From: Arthrinium phaeospermum
Lineage: Eukaryota > Ascomycota > Sordariomycetes > Amphisphaeriales > Apiosporaceae
Direction: 5' to 3'
DNA: 64,000 bases
NCBI GenBank assembly: GCA_006503535.1
Contig: QYRS01000015.1
Coordinates: 434,001 to 498,000 of the forward strand
The translations under genes and the position numbers were made by a program. Below the pieces are notes generated by a model. The model searched no databases. It saw only the letters and a program-made list of their open reading frames with translations, and was not told the origin of the DNA. Below, piece by piece: positions 35,153-46,850 of the stretch (position 1 is its first letter; every line of letters begins with the position of its first letter).

Positions 35153-35867
35153 GGTTGGTTGCTGTGTGGTATGAATCGTCGATTGGTCTCTGCGAGGCAA
35201 CAAGTGTTTCCGGAATGGCGAGAGTCGTCGAGTCTTGTTTGGCAAAGGAAGTGGTTTGGTTGCCGTTGGTCGTAGTCTGTATGCCACCACTATCGATTGT
35301 GGGCCCTTCTTTTTCTGGCTCTGGAAATTTTTGGTCAAAAAAATACGGCAGGTGGGGGGTTTGGGCCGAACAATTGAAGAGATGCTATCGATAACGGGAT
35401 CCCGCCTCTAGTCGAGAGTGGCGCTGGGATTCAGTGGAGCCGAAGCTCGGATAATCGACGCTTTTCGGGCAGGGGTTTAGCTTTTGCAGGCCGCCAAGCG
35501 CTGGGAGCCCTTGGAGAAGGCGAGACTGAGAGCGGGCAGCGGGCATTGAGCTGGAGAGAGAAAGCAATTTCTCCCAATCCAGGTAGCGCGTCATCAAAAC
35601 CAATGACGAGATTTTGCGGCTTGCACATGTTCATGCCTCGCTCATGTTTCAACATGCCCTGGACGCTAGTTGTTTGATAACAACATCAACAATAACGTGA
35701 CTCTTAACTTAATACCACTCAACCGTCACCCCGTCCCACCAGGGGCCTTCACTGCCGTCGCCTTGGTCCGCCTGCTGAATGAAGGCTTGTCCTGTCCTGC
35801 CCTGCCCTGCCCTGTTCTGTCCCATCTCTCGGCTGTCTCGTCACTTGTGACACCATGGTCGCCAGCA
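35153..35867. promoter_or_regulatory. Shared divergent promoter, PNO1 and MDM31, with (CCTGC)n run
   Basis: 715 bases separate the two divergent starts. The plus strand has a CCTGT/CCTGC pentamer run at about 35789-35820, within 50-80 bases of the MDM31 start, so probably in its leader. No canonical TATA box is evident. Confidence 0.55.
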
Positions 35868-38181
35868 ATGTCTTCAACAGCTAGGACAATGCTCTTTGGG
35901 CGCCAGACCTTGCGATCTCTCTACGAGTCGCTGGACTTCTTCACATCTAAAGTCTCTTCCAGGCAGTCCCCGGCAGATAAAGCACGTTTAGGCCAGTCCA
36001 ATGCCTTTTCAACGGCCGCGCACACCCGGCCGTGGCACCAGACACCTTGGAACCTCAATTCTCGGTTTCCCAGAACGTACGGCTACAATGCGCGCCGTAG
36101 TTTTACCTCGAGCGGCCTCCTGCTCGTTGGCTGTACGCCGACCTCTTCCACGGGCAATACTGTAGCATCTTGTACAGCGGCGGCCGAGACAGCTATCATC
36201 GGTGGCATTGGCCATAATGCGCACCTCGCGAAGCTTGCCCACCAAAAATTTGCCAGGGGGATGCACATTGGTCGAGGGCGGACTCTTTCATATCGCCGTA
36301 AATCAACAAAGTCGAATCCAGATGCGAGTAGATCCGCAACGTCGCAGAAGAAGGCCGAAGCGCCCGAGCCTGTCGCAACACCAAAACCCGACACTAAACC
36401 CAACCAGACTGATGCAGCAAACCACGGCTATTCAGGCTACTTCCATCTTCCGCACCTGCCGCATCTTCCACATCGACCGACACGGGAGGAGCTCCTGGCT
36501 GCTGCAAATGGCTTCTGGCAGAGGACGAAGGTCCGCCTCAAGTGGGTATCTATTAGGAGTATGAGACCGTGGAATACGGATGAGTGGGGGGCCTTTCTAT
36601 CCTTCTTTCTCTTTGGGCACCTCGTATGGATTCTACTAGGAACGACAACTTTCGTTTCGCTTATCATATTCTCTATCAACACGGTTTTTGCGCAAGGTAA
36701 GCGTTGTTTCCCGTATCGAAGTCGGATAATGCTGACAACTAGTAGAAACTCTTGCAAAGAAGATCGGCGACTACCTCACCCAATCCGCTGGGGTCAACGT
36801 TGTCTTTGAAAACGCCATCGTTCCTAGGTGGAAGGATGGTGTCATCTCCTTCAGGAATGTGTTCGTCTCGCGCCGACCTGGCCAGATCAAATCCACCGTC
36901 AGCAAAGGGTCCTCGTCCAGCGCTGCTGCAGTTGCTGCCGCGGAGCGCGGTACCGTCGTTCTCGAGGAAGATGACGGCAACTATACCCAGTTTGACATCA
37001 CTATAAACACTGTCAACGTCACCTTGTCCTTTGCCAAGTGGTGGAACGGCAAAGGCCTCTTGAAAGATGTCGAAGTGAAGGGGGTTCGCGGCGTTGTCGA
37101 TAGAACGCACGTGCACTGGTCTTCTGTGAATATTGACCCCTTATCGTACAGGCATGAGCATCAGCCTGGTGACTTCGAGATCGACTCTTTCAGACTAGAG
37201 GATCTCCTTGTTACCGTCCACCAGCCTGACGGATTTCGGCCGTACTCGGTGAGCATCTACTCTGGCGAGCTTCCGCAACTGAGGAAACGCTATCTGTTCT
37301 ACGACTTGCTATCGGCAACCCACATGTCTGGTTCTTACGATGGATCGCTCTTCACAATCCACCCGCGCCAAGTGCATGGTGTTGCCGCTGGCCAAGAACG
37401 AGTCGCATCAGACCTGGGTGAACCAGAGGCATGGAAGAAATTCAGTCGCCTCCGGATCGACGGCCTGAAGATTGATCATCTGAACAGAGGGGATGAAGGT
37501 CCGTTCGGGTGGATCTATGAAGGCAACGTGGATATAGTCGCCGACGTGATGTTCCCTGCAGACGATGATGAGAGCATCACCAAAGTTGTGACCGAGTTCT
37601 ACGACCGCCTCGAAGAAGCCGTCACGTCGAACCGCTACCTGCATCTTTTAGACAGCAATACGCGCCGCAACAAGGAAGGCGAAGCCATTCAGGATGCTTC
37701 AGTGTCGGAAGCATCCAGCGTCCCGGACGAGGCCAATCCGGAAGCCATACCGTCTACACCAGCACCCGAGGAGCAATCAGCGATGTCCATCCTGTCTCCT
37801 GCGAGCGGACCGCCTCGGTACCTGGTGATGGACCTTCGTATCCATCTCAACGACGTCAAAGCATCTGTGCCGGTCTTTACCTCGCACTTGTCTTACGTCA
37901 ACCAAGCGCTGGTCCGACCTATTGTCGCCTACATCAATGCGAAGCGAACATACATCCCCATTGGGTGCCGCATTGTCAAACGATCCACCGACTTCGATGG
38001 GTCATGGACCGTGTTCGACTGCGGCTTGATGAATGATGTATCAGCAGAAGTGTATTCAGCTTTCGCCAACGACGTGGAAGATCAACAGAGCCGTGTGAGG
38101 CGGCTGAAAAAGGTCGGGTTCTGGACTCTGAGTCTCGCTGTGCATGCCCTGTTCATGGGCATGGCGGGCAATGTCATTTGA
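35868..38181 (+). CDS. MDM31: Mitochondrial inner-membrane protein Mdm31 (Mdm31/Mdm32 family)
   Basis: Exons 35868-36696 and 36746-38181 surround a 49-nt intron (GTAAGC...TAG), giving 754 aa; a second Met 7 codons in is also possible. The N-terminal 200 residues are Arg/Ser-rich and low in acids, like a long presequence, and include a PHLPHLPHLPH repeat. A transmembrane stretch at about 243-270 (GAFLSFFLFGHLVWILLGTT) precedes the conserved region: WKDGVISFRNVFVSRRPG, YTQFDITINTVNVTLSFAKW, GLLKDVEVKGVRGVVDR. A second hydrophobic segment closes the protein. In yeast, Mdm31 and Mdm32 maintain mitochondrial shape, inheritance and nucleoids. The call between Mdm31 and Mdm32 rests on overall pattern only. 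Confidence 0.9.
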
Positions 38182-38889
38182 TGTGCTATACGCATTGCAT
38201 AGCTGGCCTCCTCTCTTTTGTTGGCCATACAATTGAGACCATGTGCTTGTTTGGGTGGGTGTGTGTGTGTATGTATAGATGTATAGACAACATTGTGGGT
38301 TGTGTACATGGTCTAGATGGTACGTACAACAAAGAGCTTTGAGCTCGTCTGCTTTTCGGGCACGGAGTTGAATTGGCGTTGGGTTTTGTTTGGGTTAGCA
38401 TAGGTTACAATACCCCTCCACACGAAGGACGTAAGGAACGAGACATACGAAGCAGGATAGCAGTAGATGTTACGATTACAATTCAACGATAGAAGCAAGC
38501 ATACCATCACATGTGACGTGACACCCCCTGTTTATTAGTTACCCTGTTTATTAGTTAGGGATTCTTCATTGGACATAGCAAAGTTGAATGCTGTAAACGT
38601 TGGGGTATTGATTTAGAGGGCGAGTCTGCGTGAAATCATATATCTAGGAAAGATACGTAAAAGATACGTATAGTTTATTTTGAAACCGTTATATCCAATT
38701 GGATTGGTTATAGTGTAGATACATTGCTATATATGACGCCCTGTTCAGACCAACATATTCTAAGGAAACCCTATCTGTACATATATATACATAATACACT
38801 CGTGACACTCCACCGGCCAGACCCAATCTATGTAATACTAGTGACGGGTGAGCATGCTACTACTTCTACTACTATTACCAATACAACTA
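38182..38889. other. Convergent 3' spacer
   Basis: 700 AT-rich bases between convergent stops. GT and GTAT repeats lie at 38255-38285, and TTTATTAGTTA occurs twice at about 38530-38557. No gene is seen. Confidence 0.6.
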
Positions 38890-39459
38890 CTACCGAGCAA
38901 CCACGAAGATGAGTCTCTGCATCGCATGATCAAAGTCTCGGTCCGCCTGCTCGCGGACCGACTGCCGCCTCTGCTCCACCTGGCGGCGGGCCCGGAACCA
39001 GGCGCGGTACTCGGCGCCCGTGCCGTCGCCCGTCTGGGGCGGCACGAGCTCGCCCGTCTGCAGGTCCCGGGCCAGGTCGGCGCAGAAGGTGGCGCTCTTC
39101 TTGGGCGACGAGGAGGCCGCATCGCTGCTGCGGCCACTGCTGCTGCTGCCGGGGCTCGAGGGGGACGGCGCGCGGCGCAGGGCGCCCCGCGGCGGCGGCG
39201 AGGGGATCGCCGTCGACGAGGTGATGGTGAGGGTGGTGGTCTTGGTGGTGGCCATGCTGGCGGCGGTGGCAGGGTGCAGGAAGTACGGGAGCAAGGAGCC
39301 GGTCCTGACTCTCGTTCTGTTGGTGGTGGTGGTGGATACTGCGGCGGCTGCTTGAGACGAACTGGTGTGACAGCGGCTGGCTTGTTGTTGTTGTTTGCTT
39401 GGTGCTGGGTTGATGAGTCGTGTTTGCTGTGTAGGGTAGGTGTCGTTTGCGAGTATCAT
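38890..39459 (-). CDS. Small hypothetical protein, Ser/Arg-rich
   Basis: An uninterrupted minus-strand frame of 189 codons. A Met 68 codons in (MATTKTTTLTITSS) would give 121 aa, and I think this is the likelier start because the upstream part is low-complexity (poly-Gln, poly-Thr). The C-terminal 70 residues look like a real domain: FCADLARDLQTGELVPPQTG, then EYRAWFRARRQVEQRRQSVR and a helix ending AMQRLIFVVAR. Function unknown. The opposite strand also carries a long frame, which is its GC-rich shadow. Confidence 0.5.
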   Translation of the reverse strand: MILANDTYPTQQTRLINPAPSKQQQQASRCHTSSSQAAAAVSTTTTNRTRVRTGSLLPYFLHPATAASMATTKTTTLTITSSTAIPSPPPRGALRRAPSPSSPGSSSSGRSSDAASSSPKKSATFCADLARDLQTGELVPPQTGDGTGAEYRAWFRARRQVEQRRQSVREQADRDFDHAMQRLIFVVAR

Positions 39460-40505
39460 TTCTTGTTGTTCTTGTTCTTGCAGAGTGCTCTTATAGCTTT
39501 ATATGGCACCCGGCGAGACATCGCATTGGTTCTGCGGCGGGCCTCTTGTCTCTCTTTGTTGGGTGGGCTTTGGTGTCCCAGACAGAGAAGGAGAGAAGGA
39601 GAGACAAGACGGTATGGATTCTGGCCTTTGCCTGGCTTCTTTCCCTTCCTTTGCAGGGCTTTATCTTGTTCTTGTAATTGATAGGCAGAAAGAATGACTT
39701 TCAACAGCCGCTCTTTGGTGCGACGTGGGTATGCGTATGCAAGTTGGTCTGGAACAGGCTGAATTATTGTCCAGTCCTGCCCAAACGTGCGCAGGTGGTG
39801 GAAAGATAGCGGATTGCCTATGAGAGCGAAACCGACAATGGAGCGTCACACCGGCGTCTTCTTCATGGGCAACGGAGACGAAATAAGAAGTTTCCAAGAA
39901 ACAAATGCGACCCGTAATATTTGATGTTCTTGCGGTTTTGTTTGGGCATTGTTTTTGAGGCAGCGAGCGAGATGATCCCTATAGCACCGGAAACGTGGCG
40001 CGAGTCGTGACTATGCGAGTCCGCCGGGCATCCCTGGCAGGATAGGTTCTTCCACCAACAGCACCCATGACCATGGTGCCAATAGTGCCAATGGTGCCAA
40101 TTGGGCCCGGGGAGGCTGTTCACCAAGATGCCGGGACGAGCACAAGACTTGGTCCTTCACTTGTTTCAATCACGAGAGCTCGGCTTGCCCGTCTGTAGCA
40201 CGCAGCGACCAATCCCCTCCCCGCCGTGTTCTAGAACGCCAAGGCCTTCCGGGTTCCTGAAGTTGGCATCCGAGGGTAAACGAAAACAACGTCATGCGAC
40301 AGCAGGTGGGTGACCACGCGCCTACCATCGGGCAGTCGGGAGCTGCTGAGAGTTAGATTATATACTAGTACAGCCTAGTATCAGGTACCAAGCCTTTGGC
40401 GCTGACATGTCATTGGCCAGGCTTAGCCGACTGACTGGGTGTTTGCAGCGGGGTCGTCGGGCTTTGCGTAGTATCTGATCTTCAATAAGCTGCTGGTCTA
40501 TCATC
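39460..40505. other. Spacer left of tRNA-Arg
   Basis: About 1 kb with no supported gene. TGGTGCCAATAGTGCCAATGG-like short direct repeats (TGCCAA) lie at 40075-40102. Confidence 0.55.
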
Positions 40506-40586
40506 GGTCCGTTGGCCCAATGGTAAGGCGTCTGACTACGATTAATAGTGATCAGGAGATTCTGGGTTCGAGCCCCAGGCGGACCT
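40506..40586 (+). tRNA. tRNA-Arg (anticodon ACG) with a 9-nt intron
   Basis: GGTCCGT at 40506-40512 pairs with GCGGACC at 40579-40585. The D arm is GCC...GGC with CAATGGTAA in the loop. The anticodon stem TCTGA/TCAGG encloses CTACGA, giving anticodon ACG, then a 9-base insert (40542-40550) and A38. That is directly after position 37, where nuclear tRNA introns sit. The T arm CTGGG-TTCGAGC-CCCAG carries box B; GGCCCAATGG is box A-like. Removing the insert gives a 72-nt tRNA. Confidence 0.93.
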
Positions 40587-41023
40587 GATACATTTCTTTT
40601 GCTCTTTTTGTCGATATTGCCCGTAACTCATTGTCGGAGGTGTGAGGAGGCAAGTATATTTGAATTTTGGCTCTCTCAACATCCTGTTAATCTGTACATG
40701 ATGTTTTACCACCTTTTGGTGCAATCGAGCTCAATGCTTCCAATATAAAAGTCTGTTTGAGTGCGTTCATCCCATGAGGTCTCCTGAGCCCCGGACCTGG
40801 CCAGTCGCCGCCGAAGCAATGTCAAACTTCATGCGCCGCAGCAAACAGCCAGGGATGGCGGGACGCGGGCGGATGCATGTCCCAAACAAAAGAAAACACA
40901 ATCAGTTTCCGAGGTTTTAGTCGGGACTAGGTACTAGGTACTGCGGCCGACATTCGTTTTCATCTGTTCTAGATCTGGGCCTCCCTGATCGTCCTCCTCA
41001 GCTGGCAATCAGGCCCCCTTTTG
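40587..41023. other. Spacer right of tRNA-Arg
   Basis: 440 bases. A T-run (TTTCTTTTGCTCTTTTTG) begins about 7 bases after the tRNA and would serve as RNA polymerase III terminator. It ends at the stop of the minus-strand tyrosinase gene. Confidence 0.6.
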
Positions 41024-42602
41024 TTACTCATACGTGTAGCAGAACTCCCCACCCATGGTGTCCATGGCCTGATTAATTTTCTTCATGCCCCCGATGGCAC
41101 CCAGATTCATCTCAAAGTCCAGCGTGACGTTCTTGTACGCTGGGCTAGTGCCGAAGTAGTTGTACGGGTATGCGAACTGGGTGTCCGGCCCTCCGATGTC
41201 CGTCTTCCGGGCTTCCCAGTCTTTTTGGTTTCGCCACCACGCGTCAGCCATTAACAGCCTCACTATGGAGAAGCAATGCAACGGGGCCAGCACGTCTCAC
41301 TCACCTTTGCGTTGCCATTCGTTCCAAAGCTTGTCAAGCACACCGTGGTGTAAATAGAATAAGGGGTCGCCTGGGCTGGAATAGGGGTTGGACATCTACA
41401 GCCCAAGAGCATGAACAGTATATCAGCCAGCTGATTCTATATTGGTAGGAGGAAATCCAGCAGACTCACCTCTCCGGCCCGTCCCCCGACGCCGCCATGC
41501 CCGGCCGAGTGGCAACTATTGCCCATTGTCGCGCCCTCGATGCGGCGCGTGAAGTGCCAGAAGTCGGGCTGGGCCAGCACCTGCGCGTTCTCGGCCCGGC
41601 CGAGCATCTGGCGCACGAAGCCCGGGTTGATGTCGCGCACGAGGCAGTGCGGGTTGGGCGCCGTGCTGTTGCCCGGGCCCATGCTGACCTGGTAGTCGGC
41701 AAAGGGGCCCTCGGCCAGGCAGCCGCCGCCCGTCGCGGTGGGATCGTCGCTCGCCATGGCGATGTGAGTTAGCTTGGAGGGGCCGAGGGGGCGGTTGCTG
41801 CTGCTGCTGCCCGTGTCTCGGACGTAGCCGCCGTTGCCTCCGAAGCCGTGGACCGTGTCGAATACGGGGGAGGCGAGGAACTTCGCGTTGGTGTCTGCGT
41901 CGAGGGTCCAGTCTATGTGGGAGTTATGTTAGGAGACTTGAAGGCATTTTCCCCGATCCTGAACAGTAGACATGTCAAGGCTTACTCCAGTACCTAGGTG
42001 GAACTTTTTAGCATGCTGTCGAGATATCGCGGCAACTCTCGTTCTAGTGGTTTATACTTACGGTATGCCAGCCGTGTACTCGCAGGCCGTCTTCAACTCT
42101 TGCTCGTACAGCCAAAGGAAGTAGCGGTGCCATGGCAAGAAGAATCCCTGGATTTCACAACTCACAACATATTAGAACCAGGTCCACGTCCACAGCGGAA
42201 GCAAGTGCGTGTTAGACGGAAAGAGCAGGAGAACTCACGACCCAGTGTATGTTGTCCGTCTGCGAAATATGCAGGGCCTGGAAGTCATCGTAGACCGACT
42301 TGACGCCGGCGTACAGTTCGGCCGTCTTGCCGGGCGTGGACTGCATGCACTTGACGGCGTCGATGTACGATAGCTGTTGCTCCGATGACAAGGCCCTCCT
42401 GGATCAGCGTTGCAAGACGTGTCAGTCAGTCCACTGGGCAGGGTATAACGACAGCCGTGTTTACTCACCACTCTTTTCTCACCACAGGATCTGTACAGGG
42501 ACTGTCTGCGCGAGTTATGGCGCCCTCAGCTGGCCTAGCGAGAGCACCTGTGGCACCCCCTAGCACCACGAGTGCGGGAAATAACAGAGAACCCCAAAGC
42601 AT
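41024..42602 (-). CDS. Secreted tyrosinase (short form)
   Basis: Seven exons: 42469-42602, 42239-42398, 42062-42147, 41986-41993 (8 nt), 41470-41912, 41305-41395 and 41024-41220, total 372 aa in exact phase. The start gives a signal peptide ([20 protein letters not shown]). Copper site A is seen in [12 protein letters not shown] and [18 protein letters not shown]; site B in [11 protein letters not shown] and [23 protein letters not shown] is completed by the 8-nt exon. Fungal tyrosinases oxidise monophenols and diphenols to quinones. The last intron may instead end at ATAG, giving 14 more residues (exon start 41262) in the same frame. No C-terminal tyrosinase extension is present, so it is the short secreted class. 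Confidence 0.88.
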
Positions 42603-44391
42603 GGCTGTGCAATCCGTCAAGTATAGGGGAAAGGGAGTGAAGACGGCGGCTTGCCTTCTGAAACTTTGGGTAAGCCTGAACGGAACAGTATATTATATAA
42701 GAAACCCCAGACGAAGGGTGCATGTCCCGAATCCCTATGTCACGTCGCATCCATCTTGCTGCTGCAATGGATGCCTCCGCATTTTCTTTCCCATGCATAC
42801 ATGTAAGCAAGCAAGCAAGCAAGCAGCCCTCGCCATCCGGATCCCTTACCCACGAACGGCAAGCCAGGGCTTCAAGGCGGGGCCCGACTGGCTGGAAGAA
42901 CATATGACTTCCCCGGATTTGCAGTGGTCCAATCAAGGCCGGCCGTGTCGACACCAACTCGCCCAATGCGTGAAGGGGGCCAGCAACTTGCAGACGCTCC
43001 GGCGACCCAATATCGTCAATAGGGCGTGCAGTAGCGAAGGCCGCTGCCTCTAATACCCCTGTGCTTTATACGAGCTGAAATAGCCGCCAAATTGCTGTCT
43101 CTTGAGTGCTCAAGGCTTGGCAAATGCCGCCCTGCAGCGGGTAATACCATGCGGACTATAGCCGGTATACTAGAATGCGGCAGCCTGGGCCGTCTCGGAG
43201 AATCTACCGTATCCACCTGCCGTTAACTGTCGTGAGCACCAAATTAAGCACTCCGGGTTTGTTGCAGAGATATATGGCAAATGCCTACCTAGTCTTGCAA
43301 TCGTCTTCAAGTGACCAAACAGTCCCGTTACGTTGAATATCAGGTCAAACAAGGGGTAGAGAGATGTGGTTTCTTAAGTCCCCGAAGCACAAACAACAAA
43401 CTTCGATGGACGGTGATCTTGCTTGGTAACCAAAACTAATGGTGGCTGTGGTATAGAAATAGGGGCAGCCTTATCGTCGTTTGGGTTGCGCCTCTTCCAC
43501 AGCTAGCGATCCGCGGTTCTCTCCAAAATGCAAATACTAACTTCGATACGATCATGAGTTTAACTACGCTCAAAATCTTATATGGCGTCGCCATCGGGTA
43601 TGGAGGTTCCATCCAATGCATTGTGGTAGCTCTACGCAGTCTGAGGTAAACGCCCCTGAAATTGCAGGCCATTTCATCCATCTCAGTTGCGAGCGTTTCA
43701 GAAAATCCAAAGCAACTCTACTACAACGAATTACTGCACGGAATATTGAACTGGATATCTTAATGAATTTGTTCGATTATGGTAAATATGCATGGGTCAA
43801 ATCTCTGTACATGTGTCCGTCATTTGCTGAACTGCGGGCATCTTGCCACACCAGGGCCAACTCTACGAGGCTGTTCTTTACAGTGACCAGGAATCCCACT
43901 CGGTAAGTAAAGTAGTCAGGATTATGGAACGAGGGAAAATGGGGGTAGTGCAAGGTCTATGAGAAAACTTGGCAATGGGGAAGAAGTGAACTGGTCATAC
44001 GTACCTGGCTTGACCAACTGACCAAGTAACTGTAGGCAATTGCTGTTAGCCTTGAACACACAAGACAAGTAAGTTTCTAAGGAGGAGAGAAGAGAGAGAT
44101 ATAGAGAGAGACGGGGGAGATGTGAGTGGTACAGCCTATCAAAGGACCCAGCCTTCTCCTCGTGTTCTGTTCGCCAGAAACAAGCCTAATCTATCGCAGT
44201 CCAAAGTAATCCCTAAATCATCGCTTCGCTTCATGTTACCAGAGCCCTCCAAGCTGCTCCCCAAACCGTACCCGATGCCAACACTGGAAAAAACACGACC
44301 CCGATCCCAACTAAATATGGCTATGTACTGTATCTGCCTCGAGCTGTCTGGTTGTTCCGACATGCAATGTGAACTGTTTGGCTACCCACTA
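42603..44391. other. Spacer with possible TATA box and (AAGC)5 repeat
   Basis: 1.8 kb without a supported gene. A TATA-like element (TTATATAATATAC on the minus strand, about 42688-42700) lies some 90 bases upstream of the tyrosinase start. AAGC is repeated five times at 42804-42826. AG-rich runs occur at 44080-44115. Confidence 0.6.
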
Positions 44392-45369
44392 CTATAGCTC
44401 CATCTCATTGTCCATCTGGAATGCACCGTACTGGTTCTCCATGGCCTCCTGTCTGCTCGCCCAGCTGTTGGTGTTGTCGGTCTTGTAAACGGGGTCCGTG
44501 GCGGGTCGGTAGCTTTGTTGCCGGTCGGTCGCGCTGCCGTAATGATGGTACATCACCTTGGGTCTTGCCATAGACTCTTCAAAGGCTCGCTTGGCCGACT
44601 CCTCGTACTCCCGCCGCGCCAACGCCTCGTAGCCCGACGTCATGTACGGCTCCATGTCCGAGGACATGGCCACCCACGCACCGTCGCCGGTCTGCACAGG
44701 GGTGAGAGGAGTGCCGTCGAGGCTCATGACGCTGTCCTCGGTCAACTTCCGCTCGTAGCGCATCTGCGCGAGCATCTCCTCTTGCTCCAGAGTGGTGTTG
44801 GACAGCGCGACGGCGGGGTTCTCTTGCTGGTTGGAAGGCGGGCAGATGCGCCACAGCTCAATCAACCGCAGCTTTTGCTCGTCCTCTGCCGTCTTGAACA
44901 GCTCCATCTGCGAGGCAGAGAGAAGTCGGTGATCGATGCCGTAGTTGTTGAGGATCTGCTCGGCGGAGGGCTGCTGTGTTTGTGGGGGCTCCGAAGAGGG
45001 TCTCTGGGGCTCAACCATCGGCTCCGGTTCCGGTTCCCGAGTAATGTGGGCAGAGTGGGTGTAGTGTTGGGTAATCGAGTAGATAATCGGCTGCTCCTCC
45101 ACGGGCTCCGGCTTCGGCTCGGCGACTGGCTGGTATTGCTGGCAGGCTGAGGCTGGAACGTCAGGTTCCGCGAGAAGAGGGCAGCCAGCTCTTCGTTGGC
45201 CTGCATGTTGGAGTAGTCGTTCATTGTCATCTGCGGTGGGACGAGGCCGTGTTAGAGGGGGTCCAGCAGCACACAACCAACACTCACCTGCTCGGTCAAG
45301 TTTGTGTGTACAGGATCTGTCACTTGCTTGTCGTTTTTCGTACCGTTGGGGAACCTGTAAGACCTGTAT
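44392..45369 (-). CDS. Uncharacterised ascomycete protein, frame break, start unresolved
   Basis: Exon 45288-45369 (YRSYRFPNGTKNDKQVTDPV...) is joined by a 57-nt intron (GTGAGT...GCAG) to an exon beginning MTMNDYSNMQANEELAALFS at 45230 and ending at the stop at 44392. Near 45131-45160 the frame shifts by one base: FSRNLTFQPQPA is in one frame and QQYQPVAEPKPEPVEE in the next. Later segments include AEQILNNYGIDHRLLSASQM, KLRLIELWRICPP, SLDGTPLTPVQTGDGAWVAM and a Tyr/Gln-rich end. I believe the YRFxNGT pattern occurs in other filamentous ascomycetes, but I know no function. No Met precedes the first exon nearby, so another 5' exon probably exists upstream. Confidence 0.65.
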   Translation of the reverse strand: MQVLQVPQRYEKRQASDRSCTHKLDRAGECWLCAAGPPLTRPRPTADDNERLLQHAGQRRAGCPLLAEPDVPASACQQYQPVAEPKPEPVEEQPIIYSITQHYTHSAHITREPEPEPMVEPQRPSSEPPQTQQPSAEQILNNYGIDHRLLSASQMELFKTAEDEQKLRLIELWRICPPSNQQENPAVALSNTTLEQEEMLAQMRYERKLTEDSVMSLDGTPLTPVQTGDGAWVAMSSDMEPYMTSGYEALARREYEESAKRAFEESMARPKVMYHHYGSATDRQQSYRPATDPVYKTDNTNSWASRQEAMENQYGAFQMDNEMEL

Positions 45370-46850
45370 CTGGGTTTTATGTCTCGGGGAAGGGGCCGGA
45401 GGGAGGGAGGGGGAGATCAGATAGCGGTGCGATGGAAGATGGCGGCCGTAGAAGGTCGTGAGGTTTTGGCTTTGGCTCGTTGGTAAGGGAAAAGCTGTAT
45501 CAATTCTGTTTTATATTGACTATGCTATGTACTGGGCAAGGTCTCAGAGCGGGACGTTACTGAAGCCTTGGATGTAAGACGAGGAGAAAGAAGAACAAAG
45601 CGAGGCAGGTGTTAGTTAGTCTTTATGCCTCGGGGGGCAGTAGTCGAAGCAAGGAGCAGAGCAGTGGGTATATGGATAGTATCGTGGGGATCGAATAAGG
45701 GCATGAACAGGCCCGAGGAGTGCCCGCTCGAGAGAGGAGGGGTGACAAAGAAGATCGAGGGGTGGGTTCGGCGCGTGATGCCTGATCCAAACGTAAGATG
45801 AACGGGAAACTGCGCTGGTGACAAATGACTGGCTTGCTCTTTTTTTTTCTCTGGATTTTATCTTCCGGGGTATTGCTGGCTTGTAAGTTGCAAACAGCGA
45901 TTGGGAAGTGACAGAAAGACAGGCAGTATGGCAAGCAAACTGGACGGAAGGGGGCAAGGAGAGGTGGAAAGCAGGTTGGGATATTTGGGTTTAATGACGG
46001 AACGCCTGGAATGATGCCATCGAATGAACAATTCCACGCGAAGGAAAGGAGGGAGGGATGGTGGGATGGAGGGGTAAATCGTAAATCACAGCGCCAGCAG
46101 TTCCCCCCCTTCTTCCCCTAATGTTCCCCGCCGGTTGGGTACACTGGCTTTGGAGCCTTGGAGCCCAATGCCGGTTAGGGAATGGTCCCGCTGAACGATG
46201 CATCTTCAGTGAGTTGTCGTTGATGCAGTTCGTCCTGTCTCATGTGGTCAGGCCCTCGCTTGCTTCGCAGGCGTTTCAGGACTCGCCAAACAGACGGGAA
46301 AGACTTATGGGCGATCGCCAGCCAAGGTACAGTAAGTACCTAGGTAAGCGCTATCTACATGTTGCGGTTCTTGCCTACTATGTACTTAACATACCATTGA
46401 ATGCAATACCAGCGCTGTATGTAAGCGAGAGGGCCCTTCATTCTGGCGTGTGTTGGCAAATGCTCACTCGCTTTGTTTCGAGACCTTTTAATTAGTAAAC
46501 CACGCTTGTGCATATTGGCCACATATTCGGCGTCTATGGCATTTCCCTAGAGGGAACGTCCTGATCATGCGTTGCGGAGTTCGGATAAGATCTACACTCA
46601 ACACCATGGAGGTTCACGGGGATTTCAGTTTCATAGTGCTCAATACGTGGCAGACCGCCTCTTGATGCGAACAACCCTTTCAGATATGCAATTCTATTTT
46701 TGTTTGTTTCCGTTTCCCCTCCCTAGTACAACCCACATATGTATATAAGTTAGGTATCGATCGTGCTTTTCATTTATCCTGGCATGACTGGCGAGTGGTT
46801 GGAGCCGTCCGACCTGTTCATGCAGCTGGGAGTGCGGAGGACGACCGCAC
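45370..46850. other. Spacer
   Basis: 1.5 kb. It may include a missing 5' exon of the gene on its left (candidate Met at 45714, minus strand, unproven). AG/GA-rich runs occur at 45395-45415, 45575-45600 and 46045-46070. No other gene is seen. Confidence 0.5.

Noticed and set aside
38848..39681. 277-codon plus-strand frame
   Set aside because: It spans the minus-strand small gene and extends into low-complexity spacer; Gly/Ala/Arg-rich shadow.
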